Shown: one piece after another, positions 57,735-64,000 of the stretch | Position numbering within the stretch: position 1 is the first letter of the stretch | Layout of the letters: each line of letters starts with the position of its first letter | Assembly (NCBI GenBank): GCA_009667805.1 | Contig: CM019071.1 | Location: forward strand, 49,730,693 to 49,794,692 | From: Leptobrachium leishanense | Taxonomy: Eukaryota; Chordata; Amphibia; Anura; Megophryidae | Direction of reading: 5' to 3' | Length of the DNA: 64,000 bases | Translations under genes and position numbers: made by a program | Notes under the pieces: generated by a model | Seen by the model: only the letters and a program-made list of their open reading frames with translations | Told to the model about the DNA's origin: nothing | Database searches by the model: none

Positions 57735-60075
57735 CATCGAACCTTGACATTGTATCCTTACATAAACACATAGCATTGTATCCTTACATAAACACATAGC
57801 ATTGTATCATTACATAAACACATAGCATTGTATCCTTACATAAACACACAGCATTGTATCATGGCATCAGCACGCAGCATCATATCACAACAATATTGTA
57901 TCAAGCATTGTATCACACAGCATTGTTTTATAACATTATTTCATGGAATTGTATCATTGATTCATGGTATGATATCATGGCATCAGCCCTTGACATCATA
58001 TCTTGATACTGTATCAAGGCATCAGCCTGTGACATCATAACAATGTATCAATGCAAAAGCCTGTACATTGTTTTATAACAGGAATCTATGACATTGTAGG
58101 ATAGAAACAATTAATGGCATCATATCACAGCATGGTATCATGGCATCATATCACAGCATGGTATCACGGCGTCATATCACAGCATGGTATCACGGCGTCA
58201 TATCACAGCATGGTATCACGGCATCATATCACAGCATGGTATCACGGCGTCATATCACAGCATGGTATCACGGCATCATATCACAGCATGGTATCATGGC
58301 ATCATATCACAGCATGGTATCACGGCGTCATATCACAGCATGGTATCACGGCGTCATATCACAGCATGGTATCATGGCGTCATATCATGGCATCATATCA
58401 CAGCATGGTATCATGGCATCATATCACTGCATGGTATCATGGCATCATGTCAGAGCATGGTATCATGGTATCATATTATGGTATCATATCACAGCATGGT
58501 ATCACGGCGTCATATCACAGCATGGTATCATGGCGTCATATCACAGCATGGTATCATGGCATCATATCACAGCATGGTATCATGGCATCATATCACAGCA
58601 TGGTATCACGGCGTCATATCACAGCATGGTATCACGGCGTCATATCACAGCATGGTATCATGGCGTCATATCATAGCATCATATCACAGCATGGTATCAT
58701 GGCATCATATCACTGCATGGTATCATGGCATCATGTCAGAGCATGGTATCATGGTATCATATTATGGCATCATATCACAGCATGGTATCACGGCGTCATA
58801 TCACAGCATGGTATCACGGCGTCATATCACAGCATGGTATCATGGCGTCATATCATGGCATCATATCACAGCATGGTATCATGGCATCATATCACTGCAG
58901 GGTATCATGGCATCATGTCAGAGCATGGTATCATGGCATCATATCACAGCATGGTATCATGGCGTCATATCACTGCAGGGTATCATGGCATCATGTCAGA
59001 GCATGGTATCATGGCATCATATTATGGCATCATATCACAGCAAGGTATCTCGGCATTATATTATGGCATGGTATCATGGCATCATGTCACAGCATGGTAT
59101 TATGGCATCATCTCAGAGCATGGTATCATGGCAATATATGGTATCAATAATAAAAAATTATGTAGTACATCACACATAGGGTGATACCCCTAACAATACA
59201 GCACAATGCAGAATATAATTGATGCAATGTATTCTTAGATTATAACCACTCACAGGCTGTCGCTACTGGGAAGACACGTAGCAGGTTCTTGAATTTCTCC
59301 AGGCCAAGATGATAGCCTTAAGGAAAAAATAATAACAATAGTGTAGATAGCCAAGCACTCATAAAAACAACGTTTTTATTGCGCCTACAGAAATTTAAAA
59401 CAAATGGAGCATAACATCACCAACTCCCATGACCCAACACCTTCAGCAACACCTTCAGACGAATTGGGTCATGGGAGTTGGTGATGTTATGCTCCATTTG
59501 TTTTAAATTTCTGTAAGCGCAATAAAAACGTTGTTTTTATGAGTGCTTGGCTATCTACACTATTGTTATTATTTTTTCCTTAAGGCTATCATCTTGGCCT
59601 GGAGAAATTCAAGAACCTGCTACGTGTCTTCCCAGTAGCGACAGCCTGTGAGTGGTTATAATCTAAGAATACATTGCATCAATTATATTCTGCATTGTGC
59701 TGTATTGTTAGGGGTATCACCCTATGTGTGATGTACTACATGGTATCATGGCATCATATCACTGCAGGGTATCATGGCATCATATCACAGCAAGGTATCA
59801 TGGCATCATGTCAGAGCATGGTATCATGGCATCATATCACTGCAGGGTATCATGGCATCATATCACTGCAGGGTATCATGGCATCATATCACTGCAGGGT
59901 ATCATGACATCATATCACTGCAGGGTATCATGACATCATATCACTGCAGGTATCATGACATCATATCACTGCAGGGTATCATGACATCATATCATTCACT
60001 GCATCACAGCATGGTATCATGGCATCATATCACTGCAGGGTATCATGACATCATATCATGTCCCGGCATGGTATC
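57735..60075. repeat. 26-bp minisatellite in intron 1 of Ly6 gene 2
   Basis: 57735-58110 holds diverged units (GCATTGTATCCTTACATAAA). 58110-59150 and 59741-60075 hold regular units with CATATCACAGCATGGTATCA and GG/CGG variants. It is split by the 580-bp palindrome at 59161-59740 and ends about 20 bases from the exon 1 donor site. Confidence 0.93.
59161..59740. repeat. 580-bp near-perfect palindrome
   Basis: Left arm 59161-59437 and right arm 59464-59740 are both 277 bases with one mismatch (59385 against 59516) and no indels that I can find. The 26-base spacer contains CACCTTCAG twice. Ends read TGTAGTACATCACACATAGG. It interrupts the 26-bp minisatellite. No target duplication is evident. 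The arms contain AT-rich repeat-like sequence with GCGCAATAAAAACG but no gene. Confidence 0.93.
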
Positions 60076-60091
60076 ACGAGTGCTTTCTTAC

Positions 60092-60149
60092 CAATCTGGC
60101 AGCTCAGTAGGAAGGCGAGAAATGCAGCAATGAGACTCTTCCCCTCCAT
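60092..60149 (-). CDS. Ly6/uPAR-family protein, exon 1 (signal peptide) of gene 2
   Basis: Starts at ATG (60149-60147) in a good context (G at -3, G at +4). It encodes 19 residues, MEGKSLIAAFLAFLLSCQI, plus one base. It ends at a donor G|GTAAGA, with the intron beginning at 60091. The peptide is a typical secretion signal: short charged start, hydrophobic core, small residue before the expected cleavage near the exon 2 start. Phase 1 at the junction matches exon 2 exactly, and the joined codon is Gly. Intron 1 is therefore 14,140 bases. No alternative first exon was found closer to exon 2. Confidence 0.87.
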
Positions 60150-60410
60150 GTCTGTGTCAGAGTCTGTGTCCTTGGTCTATTCTTTGTTACAGAGAAGCCA
60201 CTCCCCAGTCAGTGCAGGAGGGGGACGGGATGCAGAGAGGTGGGGGGCTCAGAGGAGGCAGCAATCTTTACACCAATCCCTGATCTCCCATCAACCACCT
60301 TCCATCACTACTGCCAAGCAAGTTGTGAAGTTTCACAGTGTTACAGCTTAAGCGGGTCTGTCACCTAGAAGAAATGTATATAAAATGATACATTTTATCG
60401 ATGCATTATT
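60150..60410 (-). promoter_or_regulatory. Upstream region of Ly6 gene 2 (5' UTR and probable promoter)
   Basis: The 260 bases between the start codon and the 41-bp minisatellite. Minus-strand sequence includes a TTTTATATACATTTC stretch at about 60376-60390 that could serve as a TATA-like site. No transcription start can be fixed from sequence. Confidence 0.35.
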
Positions 60411-60414
60411 CTGA

Positions 60415-61215
60415 GCCAGGAATCACAGGCGCACTCTATCAGCAACACATTACTCTCAGCCAGGGATCACAGGCGCACTCTATCAGTGTATTACTCTCAG
60501 CCAGGGATCACAGGCGCACTCTATCAGTGTATTACTCTCAGCCAGGGATCACAGGCGCACTCTATCAGTGTATTACTCTCAGCCAGAGATCACAGGCGCA
60601 CTCTATCAGCGTATTACTCACAGCCAGAGATCACAGGTGCACTCTATCAGTGTATTACTCTCAGCCAGGGATCACAGGCGCACTCTATCAGCGTATTACT
60701 CACAGCCGGCGCACTCTATCAGCGTATTACTCACAGCCAGGGATCACAGGCGCACTCTATCAGTGTATTACTCTCAGCCAGGGATCACAGGCGCACTCTA
60801 TCAGTGTATTACTCTCAGCCAGAGATCACAGGCGCACTCTATCAGCGCATTACTCTCAGCCAGGGATCACAGGCGCACTCTATCAGCGTATTACTCACAG
60901 CCAGGGATCACAGGCGCACTCTATCAGCGTATTACTCACAGCCAGAGATCACAGGCGCACTCTATCAGCGCATTACTCTCAGCCAGGATCACAGGCGCAC
61001 TCTATCAGCGTATTACTCACAGCCGGCGCACTCTATCAGCGTATTACTCACAGCCAGGGATCACAGGCGCACTCTATCAGCGTATTACTCACAGCCAGGG
61101 ATCACAGGCGCACTCTATCAGCGCATTACTCTCAGCCAGGGATCACAGGCGCACTCTATCAGTGTATTACTCTCAGCCAGGGATCACAGGCGCACTCTAT
61201 CAGCGCATTACTCTC
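60415..61215. repeat. 41-bp minisatellite upstream of Ly6 gene 2
   Basis: About 20 copies with core AGCCAGGGATCACAGGCGCA and CTCTATCAGTGTATTACTCT. Variants are GCGTATTACTCACAG and GCGCATTACTCTCAG; two short units (about 60708 and 61022) lack the central part. Unit length is not a multiple of three, so three overlapping long frames appear; none is a gene. Confidence 0.93.
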
Positions 61216-62730
61216 AGACAGGGTGTGGGACTTTCCTGCCTCAGATTGCACAAATAAAAGGTCTCACTGTTAAATTCCCAGCCTATGAATGAACAGATCT
61301 ATTCTTGGTGCTCAGGATATATTACACAAACTTAACAGGACTTTCTGACCAAAACCAAATATGAAAGTGCAAAATAATACAAAGAGAAAGATTGAAAAAC
61401 ATACAGGCTTGAAAGATAAAACACAAGAGCCCGGCGCACCTCAGACCTGGGCCATGGGGGCCGTCACAATTCACTTATCATGTGTTGTTTATCCAAAAAA
61501 TACCCGCTGTCACCCATTCTGTTTATAGTAAGAAACTGCAATAATTATACTTCATCCGCTCTGAGAGTTTCGCCCCCTCCCTTATGGCCTTTCGATTCCT
61601 TGTAGCGAAGCTCATAAAAAACATAAAACACAATAACCTAAAAGACCCCCTCCCCCCTCCTGAAGAAAACTCACTTCTTTAAGAGCTTTAAGTGAGAGGC
61701 TTTCTCAACCTCACATGAGATCATTGGGGGGGGGGGTGACCTCTCCCCTCTTTCCCGTAACGTCACCAGCGGCCTATGCAAACTGAACGACATAAAACAG
61801 AAAAAGAACTCATAGGGCAGAAAATCCAGACTAGGATCATCTTAAACAGCAGAATTTTGTCTTTCTTGGACTCTACACATTTCCTGAGCCATGTGCGGCT
61901 CTATTTCAGCGCCTCTGGTACCGATGGTAGAGCCCCACGACCTCCTGATACTGGTCTTGAACGGTGGTCCTTGTGGTTCCTCAGGACCACGTTGTGAATC
62001 TGCCAGGGGTGCAGGACTCCCAAAAGGACAGGCAACTCGGAGGTCACATCATTCAAAACAAATCTTGAATTTATTCCATAAAGAAACACTAATAAAAAGA
62101 CAAATAGTAATAAAAAATAATAACCAAAATCGTTTGGCTGTTAAAAGTACAGAAAGTCCATTTAACGCGTTTCGCCTGCTAAGGCTTCCTCAGTAGTGTT
62201 CCTTAAAATAGTCCTAATGCTCGAGACGAGAGTTTCCTTAAATAATGTTCTGTAGGTGATGGCGGCCGTGGAGAATTATTTTGTTTGAACCAGAAAAACA
62301 CATCTAAAAACTAGTGAGGCATCGAATTCGGAATTGGATGTATTGGAGCGTTGTTTTATTCGCGTTGTTTCTACACCAAGGTGGTGGCTTTAGCAAAGGA
62401 TACCATTCCTAATGCAGGGTGGGTATCCCTTATCTGCAATTCTGGGGACCAAATGTCATGTCCCACACCTTCTATGTCTCCCATCAGTCGGCAGTGCATT
62501 CCACGCTGCTTGCTGGCCAGCCGCAGAGTGAGGAAGCAGATGTTTGAGATCACATGGAATGCCAGGGGGTGCGGCACGGAGTGATGACGCAGCGTCCACC
62601 GGGTTTAAAATCAGCAGCCTGAGACAGGTTCAGTGCCCTGACGTGTTTCTCACTCCTCTCAGTGCTTACATATTTTCTGTTTGTATTTTCTGGGTATCGA
62701 CTTTGGGTTGTGTGACTCCCCTCCTGACTC
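61216..62730. other. Intergenic sequence with dispersed-repeat fragments
   Basis: 62160-62200 on the minus strand reads CTGAGGAAGCC, a loop, then GGCGAAACGCGTT, related to the hammerhead-like motif at 9345 but with a changed core. 62440-62620 resembles 5340-5490. No gene is recognised. Confidence 0.5.
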
Positions 62731-64000
62731 TTTTTTTTTTTTTTTGACATATTCAAGTTTATTCAGAATAAGGCACATTACAGAAATGCAATGGAAACAT
62801 TGAGCATCACGTGACCAGGCATATGACAAATAACAAACCAACAATAAAAGAGGGCCAAATTAGCCCAGTTCAAAAGTAATGATTCATATGAAAGTTATAA
62901 CTTTAAGGGGGGGGGTGAGACAATAACACAGGGAAGGAGAGCCATGAGGACTCAGGGTGTAAACACAAAACGAAGTACCCAAGGCTGATAACACAATTCA
63001 AGAGGTGTAAAAGGTTCATGAGATCCAGCGTATATGTGATAACCAGTAATACCATTTTGCAGAATAAGCCGTATAGCGATCTCGAGCACGGAAAGTGAGT
63101 TCATCCACCCCACGAATGAACTCCATTTCATCAAACCATACTGAAAGTGGGGGGGAGATATCCTGTTTCCAAAATCTGGGGATTGTGAGCCGTGCAGCAT
63201 GTAACAGACAGGGAATGATAGATTTTTTATAGCCTGAGAAACTGAAAGACGTGTGGTGTAACAGATAAAATTCCGGCGTGAATGGGGGAGAGGGCTCTAC
63301 CAGCTTACATACGTATTCATGTATACGTTCCCAGAACGTCTGCACTTTTGGACATGACCACCAGATATGTAGGTGGTCCGCATGTGGCGCACTACATCTC
63401 CAGCACAAATCTCCGCCCCCCCCCCCAGCAAAGTGACTCATTCTGTCCGGTGTGCGGTACCATCTATACAATATTTTATAATTGACTTCCTGTATCCTAG
63501 TGGAAGGGGTGCAGCAGTGGGAAAGGGTGTAGATCTTAGACCAGTCCTCATCCTTTAAATTTATGCGAAAAGAGGCTTCCCATTTGTCACAGAACTGAGT
63601 CGGAGGTGTAGAAAGTGATTGGAGGAGGCCGTAGAAAAGTGATATACTGTGTGGGGGAGTTGTCCCTCGATGTGAGATGGATTCAAATATCGTGAGGGGT
63701 CTGCAAAATTTATCTAGCGGTGCTAGCGAGCCCATGTAGGAGATAAGCTGATGGAGGTGGAATTTACCCAGAAATCCTAAAGGACAGCTATATGGTAGTC
63801 GATCTTCTGCAACCTGAGTGCCAGCCGTTAAGAAATGACGCGGGAGCGGGGAGGGAGGGTCATCTGTAGGTGCCGTAGGGATGATGTACCTAGAGAACAC
63901 CGGTAGATGTTGTAGCGGCATCAATGGGGAGGGATAAGGAGCCACCGGTAGCTTAGTCTGCAGGGAGCGCCATAAGGAAAGCGTGGCCAATGTAGTTGGG
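62731..64000 (-). mobile_element. L1-clade LINE, 3' end
   Basis: Read on the minus strand: the ORF2 end, a 3' UTR of about 270 bases, AATAAA (62763-62758) and a 15-base A tail (plus-strand T run 62731-62745). The element runs out of the window on the right. Confidence 0.85.
63016..63990 (-). CDS. L1-type ORF2 C-terminal region (partial)
   Basis: About 324 codons open without a stop up to the window edge, so the true start lies outside. The part seen is the C-terminal region downstream of the reverse transcriptase. It has the L1 cysteine motif CWRC at residues 196-199, followed by HLHIWWSCP with C213 and the VQTFW segment, all typical of L1 ORF2. It ends at a stop near 63016. The frame is intact through a glycine run encoded by a C-rich plus-strand tract (63416-63426), which may be length-variable. 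The ORF2 C-terminus supports target-primed reverse transcription of the element's own RNA. Confidence 0.85.
   Translation of the reverse strand: MATLSLWRSLQTKLPVAPYPSPLMPLQHLPVFSRYIIPTAPTDDPPSPLPRHFLTAGTQVAEDRLPYSCPLGFLGKFHLHQLISYMGSLAPLDKFCRPLTIFESISHRGTTPPHSISLFYGLLQSLSTPPTQFCDKWEASFRINLKDEDWSKIYTLSHCCTPSTRIQEVNYKILYRWYRTPDRMSHFAGGGGGDLCWRCSAPHADHLHIWWSCPKVQTFWERIHEYVCKLVEPSPPFTPEFYLLHHTSFSFSGYKKSIIPCLLHAARLTIPRFWKQDISPPLSVWFDEMEFIRGVDELTFRARDRYTAYSAKWYYWLSHIRWIS

Noticed and set aside
58114..59184. Open frames of 331-356 codons
   Set aside because: Products of the 26-bp repeat (78-base, 26-residue super-period); three overlapping frames are equally open.
60401..61292. Open frames of 229-290 codons upstream of Ly6 gene 2
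   Set aside because: Three overlapping frames through a 41-bp minisatellite, with the same peptides in rotated order.
62351..62584. A 77-codon cysteine-containing frame
   Set aside because: The same sequence recurs in diverged form at 5340-5490, so it is a dispersed repeat and not an exon.

Overview
This window looks like vertebrate nuclear DNA, most likely from an anuran amphibian. The basis is spliced Ly6/uPAR-family exons with phase-1 introns, L1 and CR1/L2-like LINE remains, Ty3/Gypsy integrase, BED-finger hAT transposase, and many PIF/Harbinger- and hAT-type MITEs of a style I associate with frog genomes. The genus cannot be read from the sequence. There are no operons, CRISPR arrays, rRNA genes or tRNA genes that I can support.

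Only two host genes are visible, both encoding small GPI-anchored three-finger (Ly6/uPAR) proteins. Gene 1 (+ strand) contributes only its terminal coding exon (3930-4132) and a polyA signal (4239-4244). Its upstream exons must lie left of the window, so the 33-bp satellite at 1-3475 probably sits in its last intron. Gene 2 (- strand) can be assembled completely: signal-peptide exon 60092-60149, first half of the three-finger domain 45844-45951, and terminal exon 43933-44135. All junctions are phase 1, and the result is a 122-residue protein with ten cysteines. The terminal exons of the two genes are clearly paralogous and lie tail to tail, about 39 kb apart.

Nearly everything else is mobile or tandemly repeated DNA. 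1-3.5 kb: 33-bp satellite. 5.5-9.8 kb: a Harbinger MITE, a hAT element with a perfect 8-bp target duplication, and inverted copies of dispersed repeats. 10.6-11.3 kb: 42-bp minisatellite. 12.65-17.8 kb: a non-autonomous Helitron packed with minisatellites and a chain of very long palindromes. 18.4-30 kb: Gypsy pol relic, a broken hAT copy, then a three-level nest (TTAA element inside a 7-kb hAT inside a LINE). 30.2-38.8 kb: a cluster of Harbinger MITEs, including a three-deep self-nested set. 39.1-40.1 kb: hAT MITE filled with a 55-bp minisatellite. 40.6-41.9 kb: a second, short Helitron of the same family. 43.5-60.1 kb: Ly6 gene 2, with a 14.1-kb intron 1 made largely of 39-bp, roughly 40-bp and 26-bp minisatellites, four copies of a 0.9-kb DNA transposon and a 580-bp near-perfect palindrome. 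60.4-61.2 kb: a 41-bp minisatellite just upstream of gene 2. 62.7-64 kb: the 3' end of an L1 element.

The most unusual structure is the Helitron pair. Both carry different minisatellites starting at the same point beside the 3' terminator hairpin, and both interiors are largely consecutive palindromes. Many long open frames in this window are by-products of minisatellites and are not genes.
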